The translations under genes were made by a program, and so were the position numbers. Below the pieces are notes generated by a model. It was given only the letters and a program-made list of their open reading frames with translations. It had not been told where the DNA came from and did no database searches. A stretch of 64,000 nt of DNA from Actinocorallia sp. API 0066. GTDB lineage: Bacteria > Actinomycetota > Actinomycetes > Streptosporangiales > Streptosporangiaceae. Location: assembly GCF_020991275.1 (NCBI RefSeq), contig NZ_JAJLQY010000014.1, forward strand, positions 62,001 through 126,000. Reading direction: 5' to 3'. Numbering within the stretch: the stretch's first letter is position 1; every line of letters begins with the position of its first letter. Positions 53,104 through 62,261 of the stretch are shown one piece after another.

Positions 53104-54300
53104 ATGGAACCGATGTGGCCCTACGGGCTCGACGTCGCCGCGCTGACCGCGTCCGGGTGGCGGCCGAGCCCGCTGCGCACCTTCGTCTACAAGATCCACA
53201 GCCGGTGTGATCTGGCCTGCGCCTACTGCTACATGTATGAGAGCGTCGACCAGAGCTGGCGTGACCAGCCGCCGCGGATGGACTCCGAGACGATCGACCG
53301 GGCGGCGCGACGCGTCGGCGAGCACGCCCGGCGGCACCGCCTGGACCAGGTGGGGGTCATCTTCCACGGTGGTGAACCGCTGCTGGCCGGGCTCGACCTC
53401 ATCGGCGAGGCGGTCGCGAGCGTGCGGCGCGAGGTCGGGCCGGGGGTCCTCACCCGGTTCGGCGTCCAGACCAACGGGCGGATGCTCACCGCCGCCATGA
53501 CGGCCGGGCTCGCCGGACTCGGCGTGCGGGTGGGCGTCAGCGTCGACGGCACCGCCGAAGCGCACGACAGGCACCGCAGGGGCAAGGACGGCGGGGGCAG
53601 CCACGCGGTCGTCCGGCGGAACCTGCTCCGGCTGCGCGACGGCGAGCACGCCGCGATCTTCAACGGCGTCCTGTGCACCGTCGATCTCCGCAACGACCCG
53701 CTCGAAACCTACGAGGCGCTGCTGGAGTTCGCGCCGCCGTCGGTGGACTTCCTGCTCCCGCACGCGAACTGGTCGGCGCCGCCGCCGGGCGCCGGCCCCG
53801 GCACCCCGTACGCGGACTGGCTGCTGCGCGTCTTCGCGCGGTGGTACGACGCGCCCGTCCGGGAGACCCGGGTGCGCTCGTTCGAGGAGATCCTGCGGCT
53901 CCTCCTGGGCCGTCCGGCCCGGCTGGAGAGCCTCGGCTCCGCCCCGCTGCGCTACCTGGTGATCGAGACGGACGGCTCCTTCCGCCAGAGCGACGCCCTC
54001 AAGACCGCCTACGCGGGCGCCGCCGACCTGGTGGGCAACGTCCACACCCATCCGATCGACGCCGCGCTGGCCCAGCCCCCCATGGTGGCCCGCCAACTCG
54101 GCGTCACCGGCCTAGCCCCAGAATGCCGCCACTGCCCCGTCGTGTCCGTCTGCGGCGGCGGCCACTACGCCCACCGCTACCACCCCGACACCGGCTTCCT
54201 CAACCCAACGGTCTACTGCCGCGACCTCTACGCCCTCATCCAGGGAATCCGCCTCCGCCTCGAAGCCGACGTCTCCGCCCTACGCGACACAGCCTCCTGA
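53104..54300 (+). CDS. fxsB: FxsB-type radical SAM/SPASM peptide maturase
   Basis: A 398-residue radical SAM enzyme. The cluster-binding motif CDLACAYC (Cys35, Cys39, Cys42, the CxxxCxxC spacing) follows LRTFVYKIHSR; GGEPLL and GVQTNG mark the SAM-binding barrel. The C-terminal SPASM-like part has CRHCPVVSVCGGGHYAHRY (Cys341, Cys344, Cys350) and NPTVYCRDL. This C-terminus is close to the FxsB pattern, whose members modify FxsA peptides; related enzymes form strained side-chain cross-links. ATG 53104 has GGGAGG 8 bases upstream. The divergent FxsA-like precursor is its likely substrate. All cluster ligands are intact. Confidence 0.88.
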   Translation: MEPMWPYGLDVAALTASGWRPSPLRTFVYKIHSRCDLACAYCYMYESVDQSWRDQPPRMDSETIDRAARRVGEHARRHRLDQVGVIFHGGEPLLAGLDLIGEAVASVRREVGPGVLTRFGVQTNGRMLTAAMTAGLAGLGVRVGVSVDGTAEAHDRHRRGKDGGGSHAVVRRNLLRLRDGEHAAIFNGVLCTVDLRNDPLETYEALLEFAPPSVDFLLPHANWSAPPPGAGPGTPYADWLLRVFARWYDAPVRETRVRSFEEILRLLLGRPARLESLGSAPLRYLVIETDGSFRQSDALKTAYAGAADLVGNVHTHPIDAALAQPPMVARQLGVTGLAPECRHCPVVSVCGGGHYAHRYHPDTGFLNPTVYCRDLYALIQGIRLRLEADVSALRDTAS

Positions 54301-54538
54301 CAACAGGCCGGGACCGCGCTCGGGGGTGGCCCGATGGGGACGGGGGCGTGCGGGGGGTGGGGGTTGTCCTTTATGTTGCGGATTGTCGGGTGAGAGGGCG
54401 CTTACCTGTTATGGAATTCTCGGACGTGGGGGCGGGGGACGTGCGAATCTGCTGGTGGCGCCCTGGAGAGTGGGCGGGAAGAGCGCGCGGCGTCCGGACG
54501 GGCGGGGGCGCAGGGTCGGCAGGAAGGAGGGCGCTGCC

Positions 54539-54943
54539 GTGAGCGGTGCCGTGTTCCAGGAACCCCAATTTGGTGAGGCAGTTAGAGCGGTGCTTGAAGG
54601 GGAGGCGCCTTACGTCGTGTTCCGGGTGGAGGAGGGTGAGGGCCACGTGGTCGTCAGGGTGGACCCGCCCGAGGTGGAGGAGGCTGCCTTCCTCGCGCGC
54701 TTCCCCTACAGCGTCTGCCGGTACGCCCTGTACGCGCTGGACATCAGGGACGAACCCACGCCCGTCCTGGTCCGCTGGACGCCCCCGGCCGCCCCGCGCA
54801 CCGAACAGCTCCGCTACGCCCGCCACGAACCCGCCGTCCACCGCGCCCTGGGCCCCTCCGTCACGCACACCCTCAGCGCCACCCACCACGCCGACCTCGG
54901 CGAACCCCTCCCCCGCCCCAGAACCCACCCCGCCCCCGGCTGA
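54539..54943 (+). CDS. Unknown small protein downstream of fxsB
   Basis: A 134-residue protein with no recognised family: SGAVFQEPQFGEAVRAVLEG, then YVVFRVEEGEGHVVVRVDPPEVEEAAF and YSVCRYALYALDI, ending in a basic Pro/His-rich tail. The first half looks like a compact alpha/beta domain. The GTG at 54539 is well supported by AGGAAGGAGG 8 bases upstream. A 238-bp space separates it from fxsB; it contains no other gene I can support and may hold a promoter. It may or may not belong to the Fxs locus. Confidence 0.6.
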   Translation: MSGAVFQEPQFGEAVRAVLEGEAPYVVFRVEEGEGHVVVRVDPPEVEEAAFLARFPYSVCRYALYALDIRDEPTPVLVRWTPPAAPRTEQLRYARHEPAVHRALGPSVTHTLSATHHADLGEPLPRPRTHPAPG

Positions 54944-54974
54944 CGCCCCGAGCCACACACCGCCCGGCGCGGCT

Positions 54975-55412
54975 CTAGGAGTCGAGGTAGGGGTCGGTGA
55001 TGGGGCGGAGGCGGGTGAGGGCGTCCCGGAGGGCGGTGTAGCGGCGCGGGCCCAGGTGGGCCAGCCATTCGGCCTCGACGGCTGCGGTGGCGGCGTCCGC
55101 GACGGGGCGGGCCGCCTCGGCGCGCGCGGTGAAGCGGACCAGGCGGGCGCGCGCGTCGGTCGGGTCCAGGACGCGTTCGACGTAGCCCGCGCGCTCCAGT
55201 TGGTCCACGAGGTACCCGGCGGTCTGCTTGGTGATCTGGGCGGATTCGGCCAGGTCGGTGACGCGCGACCCGTCGTCGGCGATCCGCGCGAGCAGCCGGG
55301 CCTGCGCGGGCGTCAGCTCGTGTCCGGCTTCGGCCAGCGCGGCGAACACACGCCGCTCCATCTCCCGGTACGGGACGAACAGCAGCACCCCGAGGCCGAT
55401 CTCGTCCGGCAC
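54975..55412 (-). CDS. MarR-family transcriptional regulator
   Basis: A winged-helix repressor of about 145 residues: PDEIGLGVLLFVPYREMERRVF, then LTPAQARLLARIADDGSRVTDLAESAQITKQTAGYLVDQLERAGYVERV, which holds the recognition helix and wing, and a C-terminal dimerisation helix. GTG 55412 is preferred for the conserved PDEIGLG start; GTG 55424 is possible. It is divergent from the DinB-like gene, with a 21-bp palindrome between them (55446-55466), so autorepression and control of that gene are expected. The ligand is unknown. Confidence 0.9.
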   Translation of the reverse strand: MPDEIGLGVLLFVPYREMERRVFAALAEAGHELTPAQARLLARIADDGSRVTDLAESAQITKQTAGYLVDQLERAGYVERVLDPTDARARLVRFTARAEAARPVADAATAAVEAEWLAHLGPRRYTALRDALTRLRPITDPYLDS

Positions 55413-55445
55413 GGCACACCCCACAGGCTTGACGATAGTAAGAAC

Positions 55446-55466
55446 CTCTGCCTAATTTAGACAGAG
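55446..55466. promoter_or_regulatory. 21-bp palindromic operator between marR and the DinB-like gene
   Basis: CTCTGCCTAA and TTAGACAGAG flank a central T; the arms match at all but one pair (position 6 against 16). Its size and place between divergent genes fit a MarR dimer site. Confidence 0.75.
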
Positions 55467-55499
55467 ACACTCACTGATTCTAGCCGTGGAGGAAGGCCC

Positions 55500-56132
55500 G
55501 TGCGACTCACCGAAGCCGAACAGTGGAAGGTGATCGACGGGGAGCGCGCCTCCCTCGCCGTCCTCCTGGCCACCCTCACGCCGGCGCAGTGGGCCGCGCC
55601 GTCGCTGTGCGCGGGCTGGACCGTCCGCGAGGTCGCCGCGCACCTGGGCGCCGGGCCCACCGCGCGCCTGCCCCGGGTGCTCCTCGACGTCGCCAGGGCG
55701 CGCGGGAACTTCAACAGGTTCGTCGACGCCACCGCCCGCCGCGACGCGCGCAGGCCACCGCACGAACTCGTGGCGACGCTCCGGGGCGCCGTCGGATCGC
55801 GACGGCTCGCCCCAGGCCAGAAGCTCTCTTACGCCCTCCTCGACGTCCTCATCCACGGCCAGGACATAGCCCTCCCCCTGGGCCTCGACAGGCCGATGCC
55901 GCTGGCAGCCGCCCGCCAGTCCGCCGAAGTCATCTACCGGATGGGCTCCCCCTTCCACGCCCGCAAACACCTCACAGGGCTCCGCCTCCAGGCCACCGAC
56001 ATCAAGTGGAGCGCAGGCGAGGGCGCCTTGGTCGAAGGTCCTATCGCGGCCCTCCTCCTGCTCGTCTCCGGCCGCCCCGCCGCCCTGCCCCGCCTCACCG
56101 GCCCCGGCGTCACCACCCTCGCCGTCCGCTGA
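55500..56132 (+). CDS. DinB/maleylpyruvate isomerase-family protein (mycothiol-dependent type)
   Basis: A 210-residue four-helix protein of the MDMPI_N/DinB-like class, which includes mycothiol-dependent isomerases and S-transferases typical of actinobacteria. Motifs: LCAGWTVREVAAHLGA (with a putative metal His48) and LLDVLIHGQDIALPLG (further metal/His-Asp pair). The start GTG 55500 has GGAGGA upstream. It is divergent from marR and probably regulated by it, suggesting a detoxification role. The C-terminus includes LVSGRPAALPRLTGPGV, common in this family. Confidence 0.8.
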   Translation: MRLTEAEQWKVIDGERASLAVLLATLTPAQWAAPSLCAGWTVREVAAHLGAGPTARLPRVLLDVARARGNFNRFVDATARRDARRPPHELVATLRGAVGSRRLAPGQKLSYALLDVLIHGQDIALPLGLDRPMPLAAARQSAEVIYRMGSPFHARKHLTGLRLQATDIKWSAGEGALVEGPIAALLLLVSGRPAALPRLTGPGVTTLAVR

Positions 56133-56255
56133 ACCCGCGCCCGTCCCGCGACGGGGGTCCGGGACGGGCGCGCGGGATTTGCCACACGTTGGTCACCGTG
56201 CGCGTTTTCGGGTGGCCGGGTGGGGTGAGCACTCTCCTGACAGGGAGGGGTGCCG

Positions 56256-57029
56256 GTGACCGGTAGCGGACGGGTGCTGGACGGCCGGGCAGGGCTCATC
56301 ACCGGGGCGGCGCGCGGCATCGGACGGGCCATGGCGCTCGCGTTCGCGGCGGCCGGGGGCAAGGTCGTCGTCGGCGACATCGACGACCACGAGGGGCGCC
56401 GCACCGTCGCGCTCATCCACGAGGCCGGAGGCACCGCCGTGTTCGTCGCCGCCGACGCCGCCGTGGACGAGGACGTGCACCTGCTCGTCGCCGCCGTCGT
56501 CGACCACTACGGGCGGCTGGACTGGGCCGTCAACAACGCGGGCCTCGGCTCGCCCGCGCAGCCGGGACAGGAGTGCGGCCCCGACCGCTGGAACCAGGTC
56601 ATGGGCGTCGGCCTTGAGGGCGTCAGGTCGGCGCTCGCGCACGAGATCGAGCAGATGCGCAAGCAGGGCGACGGAGGCGCGATCGTCAACACCGCCGCCT
56701 CGCCCAGGCTCAACGTGCAAGGCGGCCTGTCGCCTTGGGTCGCCGCCAAGTCCGGCGTCCTCGGCCTCACCATGGCGGCCGCGCTCAGGTACGCGCAGGA
56801 CGGCATCCGCGTCAACGCGCTCAGCCCCGGCCGCACGCTCACCCCCGCCGTCGAGCGGCAGATGGCCGAAGACCCGGCGGCCGCCCGCGCGCTTATCGAA
56901 CGCATCCCCCTACGCCGTCTCGCCACCCCCGAGGAGCAGGCACAGGCCGCGCTCTGGCTCTGCTCGCCGCTCGCCTCGTACGTGACGGGTGTCGCCCTGA
57001 ACGTCGACGGCGGCGCCTCGATCGCCTGA
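56256..57029 (+). CDS. SDR-family oxidoreductase with Trp in place of the catalytic Tyr
   Basis: A Rossmann-fold protein of 257 residues. The cofactor motif TGAARGIG (16-23), VGDIDD for cofactor choice, NNAG and the C-terminal GVALNVDGG are typical of classical SDRs. The active site is unusual: YxxxK reads WVAAK (Trp161, Lys165), and the upstream Ser region is TAASP. It may therefore be inactive, use another mechanism, or be structural. GTG 56256 is preferred over GTG 56250 because GGGAGG is 7 bases upstream. The sugar transporter gene follows 17 bp later, suggesting a joint role in polyol or sugar use. Confidence 0.85.
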   Translation: MTGSGRVLDGRAGLITGAARGIGRAMALAFAAAGGKVVVGDIDDHEGRRTVALIHEAGGTAVFVAADAAVDEDVHLLVAAVVDHYGRLDWAVNNAGLGSPAQPGQECGPDRWNQVMGVGLEGVRSALAHEIEQMRKQGDGGAIVNTAASPRLNVQGGLSPWVAAKSGVLGLTMAAALRYAQDGIRVNALSPGRTLTPAVERQMAEDPAAARALIERIPLRRLATPEEQAQAALWLCSPLASYVTGVALNVDGGASIA

Positions 57030-57046
57030 CGTCCGAAGGGGACCCC

Positions 57047-58420
57047 ATGCACGACGCCCGCCTGGCCCGGGTGACGGCCTACGCGGCAGCCGCCGCGATG
57101 GGCGGCTTCCTGTTCGGCTACGACAGCGCCGTCATCAACGGCGCGATAGCAGGTATCGAGCACAGGTTCCCGTCGAGCCCCGGCATGACCGGGTTCGTCG
57201 TGGCAGCCGACTTGCCTGGCGCGGCCATAGGCGCGGCCATCGCGGGTGCGACAGCCGACCGGCTCGGACGGCTCGGCGCGATGCGCGTCGCGGGTGTGCT
57301 GTTCGCCATCACCGCGATCGCCTCGGCCGTGCCGTTCAGCATCTGGGACCTCGCGTTCTGGCGGCTCATGGGCGGCGTCGCGATCGGCATGGCGTCCGTC
57401 ATCGCGCCGACCTACATCGGCGAGATCGCGCCCGCCGCCTTCCGGGGCCGCCTCGCCTCGCTCCAACAGCTCGCCGTCGTGCTCGGCATCGTCATGTCGC
57501 AGCTCGTCAACTACGCGCTGGCGATGGCGGGCGGCGGCTCCGCCGGGCACCTCGGGCCGCTCCAGACGTGGCAGTGGATGTTCCTCGTGAACCTGCTGCC
57601 CGCCGCCCTCTACCTGTGGCTCAGCACCGTCATGCCCGAATCGCCCCGGTACCTGGTGCGGGTCGGCCGGGACGACGCCGCCCGGAGCGTCTTCGCCAAG
57701 ACCGAGGGCGGCGACCCGGCCGAACACGTCGCGGACACCCGCAGGGCGCTCGGCGGCGAGGTGACGTCGAAGCTGGGCGACCTGCGCGGCCCGCACCTGC
57801 TCCTCCCGATCGTCTGGACGGGCATCGGCCTGTGCGCGCTCCAGCAGCTGTGCGGCATCAACGTGATCTTCTACTACTCCGCGACGCTCTGGGAGTCCGT
57901 CGGCGTCGAGGAGAGCTCCTCGCTGCTGCTGAGCCTCTTCACCTCGGTGATCAACCTGATCGGCACGTTCATCGCGATCTCCCTGGTGGACAAACTCGGC
58001 CGCCGCCCCCTCCTCATGACGGGCTCCGCAGGGATGGCCGTCGCCTTGGCGGTGACGGCTTACGCGTTCTCCCATCAGGCCGACGGGGGTGTGCTGCCCT
58101 TCGGCTGGGGCCTTGTCGCACTCGTGGGCGCCAGCTTCTTCGTCCTCTTCTTCGCGCTGTCGTGGGGCGCGGTCGTCTGGGTGCTGCTGGGCGAGATGTT
58201 CCCGTTGAGCATCAGGGCCGCCGCCATGAGCGTCGCCACCGCGACCCAGTGGCTGACGAACTGGCTGGTGACGCTCACCTTCCCGACGCTCAGCGCGTGG
58301 AGCCTTCCGGCGACGTACCTGATCTACGCGGCTTTCGCCGCGCTGTCCTTCTTCTTCGTCCGCCGCAGGGTGGCCGAGACGAAGGGCAGGTCGCTGGAGG
58401 CCATCTCGGAGGCGTCCTAG
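57047..58420 (+). CDS. MFS sugar porter
   Basis: A 457-residue major facilitator of the sugar porter family with 12 helices. Signature segments: FLFGYDSAVINGAI in helix 1, ADRLGRLG in loop 2-3, IAPTYIGEIAPAAFRGRLASLQQL, PESPRYLV, ALQQLCGINVIFYYSATLW in helix 7 and DKLGRRPLL in loop 8-9. It should take up a sugar or polyol with protons. ATG 57047 has AAGGGG 5-6 bases upstream. It is cotranscribed with the SDR gene. A strong hairpin at 58452-58485 ends the unit and separates it from mdh. Confidence 0.92.
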   Translation: MHDARLARVTAYAAAAAMGGFLFGYDSAVINGAIAGIEHRFPSSPGMTGFVVAADLPGAAIGAAIAGATADRLGRLGAMRVAGVLFAITAIASAVPFSIWDLAFWRLMGGVAIGMASVIAPTYIGEIAPAAFRGRLASLQQLAVVLGIVMSQLVNYALAMAGGGSAGHLGPLQTWQWMFLVNLLPAALYLWLSTVMPESPRYLVRVGRDDAARSVFAKTEGGDPAEHVADTRRALGGEVTSKLGDLRGPHLLLPIVWTGIGLCALQQLCGINVIFYYSATLWESVGVEESSSLLLSLFTSVINLIGTFIAISLVDKLGRRPLLMTGSAGMAVALAVTAYAFSHQADGGVLPFGWGLVALVGASFFVLFFALSWGAVVWVLLGEMFPLSIRAAAMSVATATQWLTNWLVTLTFPTLSAWSLPATYLIYAAFAALSFFFVRRRVAETKGRSLEAISEAS

Positions 58421-58451
58421 CCCATCCGGGCGCCAGGGCCGTCGCATGAAG

Positions 58452-58485
58452 GCGGGCCCCGGTCCACGAGGGAACCGGGGCCCGC
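58452..58485. terminator. Bidirectional terminator between the sugar porter and mdh
   Basis: A perfect 12-bp inverted repeat (GCGGGCCCCGGT and its complement) has a 10-base loop between convergent genes. No T-run is evident, as usual in high-GC actinomycetes. Confidence 0.85.
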
Positions 58486-58499
58486 GGCCGACCTCAGCG

Positions 58500-59567
<1,068 letters not shown>

Positions 59568-59669
59568 TCAAGGCCGCGCACCCCCGGTGAGGTGCACGAC
59601 CTTGGACATACGACGGGCGCGGCCCCGAGGATCGCCCGGAGCCCGCGCCCAAGAGGTTCCCGGTGCGGA

Positions 59670-59692
59670 CCGCCCTCCCGTGCCGAGGGCGG
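59670..59692 (-). terminator. Terminator-like hairpin downstream of icd
   Basis: CCGCCCTC (59670-59677) and GAGGGCGG (59685-59692) form an 8-bp stem with a 7-base loop 15 bases past the icd stop. A second GC stem (GGGCGCGG/CCGCGCCC, 59615-59650) lies further on. Confidence 0.7.
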
Positions 59693-59707
59693 GCCCACCG
59701 AGGGGAG

Positions 59708-60925
59708 TTACTGCGCGATCTTCTTCTGGAGGTTGACGTCCAGGGCGTGCAGGAACTCCTCGGTCGTCAGCCACGGGGTGTCGCCGCCGACCAGGAGAGC
59801 CAGGTCCTTGGTCATCTGTCCGGATTCGACCGTTTCGATGCAGACCTCTTCGAGCTTGGTCGCGAACTCGGTGACGGCCGGGGTGCCGTCGAGCTTGCCC
59901 CGGTGGGCGAGGCCACGGGTCCACGCGAAGATCGACGCGATCGGGTTCGTCGAGGTCGGCTTGCCCGCCTGGTGCTGGCGGTAGTGCCGGGTGACGGTGC
60001 CGTGCGCGGCCTCGGCCTCGACGGTCCTCCCGTCCGGCGTCATCAGGACCGACGTCATCAGGCCCAGCGAGCCGAAGCCCTGCGCCACGATGTCGGACTG
60101 GACGTCGCCGTCGTAGTTCTTGGTGGCCCAGACAAAACCGCCCTCCCACTTGAGCGCGGCGGCGACCATGTCGTCGATGAGCCGGTGCTCGTAGGTGATG
60201 CCCGCGGCGTCGAACTCGGCCTTGAACTCGGCCTCGAAGATCTCCTGGAACAGGTCCTTGAAGCGGCCGTCGTACGCCTTCAGGATCGTGTTCTTCGTCG
60301 ACATGTACAGCGGGAACTTCCGGTCGAGCGCGTACCGCATGGTCGCGCGCGCGAAGTCCCGGATCGAGTCGTCGAAGTTGTACATGCCCATGGCGACGCC
60401 GCCGCCGGGGAACTTGGCGACCTCGAGCTCGATCGGCTGGGAGCCGTCCTCGGGCACGTAGGAGATCGTCACGGTGCCGGGGCCGGGGACGACGAAGTCG
60501 GTGGCGCGGTACTGGTCGCCGTGCGCGTGCCGGCCGATGATGATCGGCTGGGTCCAGCCGGGCACCAGCCGCGGAATCGTCTGCACGACGATCGGCTCGC
60601 GGAACACCACACCGCCGAGAATGTTGCGGATCGTTCCATTGGGGGAACGCCACATCTTCTTGAGGCCGAACTCCTCGACGCGCGCCTCGTCGGGGGTGAT
60701 GGTGGCGCACTTGACGCCGACGCCGTACTGCTTGATGGCGTTGGCGGCGTCGATGGTGACCTGGTCGTCCGTGGCGTCGCGGTGCTCGATACCGAGGTCG
60801 TAGTACTTCAGGTCGACATCGAGGTAAGGCAGGATCAGGCTGTCCTTGATGAACTGCCAGATGATCCGGGTCATCTCGTCGCCGTCGAGTTCAACGACGG
60901 GACCTTCTACTTTGATCTTGGGCAT
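59708..60925 (-). CDS. icd: NADP-dependent isocitrate dehydrogenase (eukaryote-like type)
   Basis: Oxidative decarboxylation of isocitrate to 2-oxoglutarate. The 405-residue protein is the homodimeric type II form: [20 protein letters not shown], the substrate-binding [31 protein letters not shown] and [16 protein letters not shown] for the cofactor. The ATG at 60925 starts the conserved sequence [17 protein letters not shown]. It lies upstream of mdh on the same strand but has its own terminator, so the two may be separate transcripts. The 235-bp region 60926-61160 on its other side carries the tnpB upstream region. Confidence 0.97.
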   Translation of the reverse strand: MPKIKVEGPVVELDGDEMTRIIWQFIKDSLILPYLDVDLKYYDLGIEHRDATDDQVTIDAANAIKQYGVGVKCATITPDEARVEEFGLKKMWRSPNGTIRNILGGVVFREPIVVQTIPRLVPGWTQPIIIGRHAHGDQYRATDFVVPGPGTVTISYVPEDGSQPIELEVAKFPGGGVAMGMYNFDDSIRDFARATMRYALDRKFPLYMSTKNTILKAYDGRFKDLFQEIFEAEFKAEFDAAGITYEHRLIDDMVAAALKWEGGFVWATKNYDGDVQSDIVAQGFGSLGLMTSVLMTPDGRTVEAEAAHGTVTRHYRQHQAGKPTSTNPIASIFAWTRGLAHRGKLDGTPAVTEFATKLEEVCIETVESGQMTKDLALLVGGDTPWLTTEEFLHALDVNLQKKIAQ

Positions 60926-61160
60926 GGCTGGTGGCTTTCCCTTTCCTCGCCCCTGCGGTCCCTTGTAAGGCTCACTGGCGAGCGTATCCGAGCCCCCTCA
61001 CAGGTCTAGACCGCCACCCCCGGTTTTCTTTACTTGACAAAACCTCCAACGCTGGAGGGCTTCCTGGGACCCGCCGCGTGCTCCCGAACTCCCACGGCGA
61101 AGCCGCCGCCAATCCTTCCAGCAAGTCACCAAACATGCACCAGATGTTAGATTCACGCGT

Positions 61161-62192
61161 GTGCAGTTGCGCTACAGCTTCAGGCTCTATCCGACGCCCG
61201 GCCAGCAGTCCGCCTTGGCCAAGGCGTTCGGATGCGCACGCGTGGTGTTCAACGACGGCCTGCGTGCACGGCAGGAGGCCCGCAAGGCCGGTCTGCCGTA
61301 CATCAAGGTCGCTCCGCCCCGGTATCGGTCGCGCAAGGCCAGCCGTCAGGCGATCCGGCTGACGCGCAACGGGTTCCTGATCCGGCCGGACGGCCGCCTG
61401 TACGTGGCCAAGATCGGCGACATCGAGGTCCGCTGGTCACGGGCTCTCCCCTCGCCGCCGTCGTCGGTCACCGTCATCAGGGACGCTTCCGGCCGCTACC
61501 ACGCCTCATTCGTCGTCCAGTGCCCGGGCACCCCAGCGTCCCCCGTGGACGCGGAGATCGGAATCGACCTGGGGCTGGCGTCGTTCGCCGTCTGCTCGGA
61601 CGGCACGGTCATCGACAATCCGCGCCTGCTGCGGCGAGCCGAACGGCGGCTCGTGAAAGCACAGAAAGCCCTGTCACGCAAAGCCAAGGGAAGCAGGAAC
61701 CGGGCCAAGGCACGGGTGCGGGTATCAAAGATCCACGCGAGGGTGGCGGACCTCCGCCGAGACCACGCGCATCAGCTCTCCACACGCCTCATCCGCGAGA
61801 ACCAAGCGGTGTACGTGGAAGACCTGTGCGTCACGGGTCTGGCCCGAACCCGGCTCGCCAAGTCCGTGTACGACGCGGGCTGGTCTCAGTTCCTTCGGAT
61901 GCTCGAGTACAAGGCCGCACGCCATGGTCGGTACTTCGCGCGAGTCGGCAGATTCACCCCCACTTCGCAGACCTGCTCCTCATGCGGCGTGAAAGACGGA
62001 CCCAAGCCTTTGCGCGTCCGGGAATGGACCTGTGGGAACTGCGGATCGACCCATGACCGTGACATGAACGCGGCGAAGAACATCCTGGCCGCCGGGCGGG
62101 CGGACAGACTCAACGCCTGTGGAGCACCGATAAGACCGGGCCACGGCCCGGCGCGGCGCTATGAAGCAGGAACCCACCGGAGCATCGCATGA
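61161..62192 (+). CDS. tnpB: TnpB RNA-guided nuclease (IS605 OrfB family), internally shortened
   Basis: A 343-residue TnpB. RuvC catalytic residues are present: Asp136 (GIDLGLASF), Glu220 (VYVEDL) and Asp301 (DRDMNAAKNI). The zinc ribbon has CSSC (272-275) and CGNC (291-294). The N-terminus RYSFRLYPTPGQQSALAKAFG is normal, but after RKAGLPYIKV (to residue 50) the sequence jumps to APPRYRSRKASRQAIR. About 50 residues normally found there (part of the REC/WED region) are missing, although the frame is kept. GTG 61161 begins the conserved MQLRYSF. Cleavage competence is uncertain. Confidence 0.85.
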   Translation: MQLRYSFRLYPTPGQQSALAKAFGCARVVFNDGLRARQEARKAGLPYIKVAPPRYRSRKASRQAIRLTRNGFLIRPDGRLYVAKIGDIEVRWSRALPSPPSSVTVIRDASGRYHASFVVQCPGTPASPVDAEIGIDLGLASFAVCSDGTVIDNPRLLRRAERRLVKAQKALSRKAKGSRNRAKARVRVSKIHARVADLRRDHAHQLSTRLIRENQAVYVEDLCVTGLARTRLAKSVYDAGWSQFLRMLEYKAARHGRYFARVGRFTPTSQTCSSCGVKDGPKPLRVREWTCGNCGSTHDRDMNAAKNILAAGRADRLNACGAPIRPGHGPARRYEAGTHRSIA

Positions 62193-62227
62193 GCGATGTG
62201 GGAGGAGTTCCGGCCTTCCCGCCGGGA
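62100..62227 (+). ncRNA. Putative omegaRNA at the tnpB 3' end
   Basis: Hairpin CATCGC-ATGA-GCGATG (62183-62198) spans the tnpB stop codon, and TTCCGGC-CTTCCC-GCCGGGA (62208-62227, with one G-U pair) lies just after. Structured RNA overlapping the tnpB 3' end and stopping at the element's right end is the known arrangement of omegaRNAs. The 5' limit is a guess. Confidence 0.4.
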
Positions 62228-62261
62228 CGGACGCCAAAAGAACCTCACCTCTTGGTTCGGG

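Larger units (their letters stand above)
61043..62227 (+). mobile_element. Isolated IS200/IS605-type element carrying only tnpB
   Basis: The left limit is marked by a perfect hairpin CCTCCA-ACGC-TGGAGG (61043-61058), just after TTGACA, a plausible target-adjacent context. The right limit is marked by the two hairpins around the tnpB stop. No tnpA transposase gene is present, so it depends on a partner in trans or is a fixed remnant. It sits between icd and DUF3017. Exact ends are estimates. Confidence 0.5.

Noticed and set aside
43523-54943. Prophage or integrative element
   Set aside because: No integrase, terminase, capsid or direct-repeat attachment sites were seen; the block looks accessory but not phage-derived.
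54371-54958. Minus-strand frame opposite the 134-residue gene
   Set aside because: Gly/Ala-rich and motif-free, while the plus-strand frame has a strong ribosome site and balanced composition.
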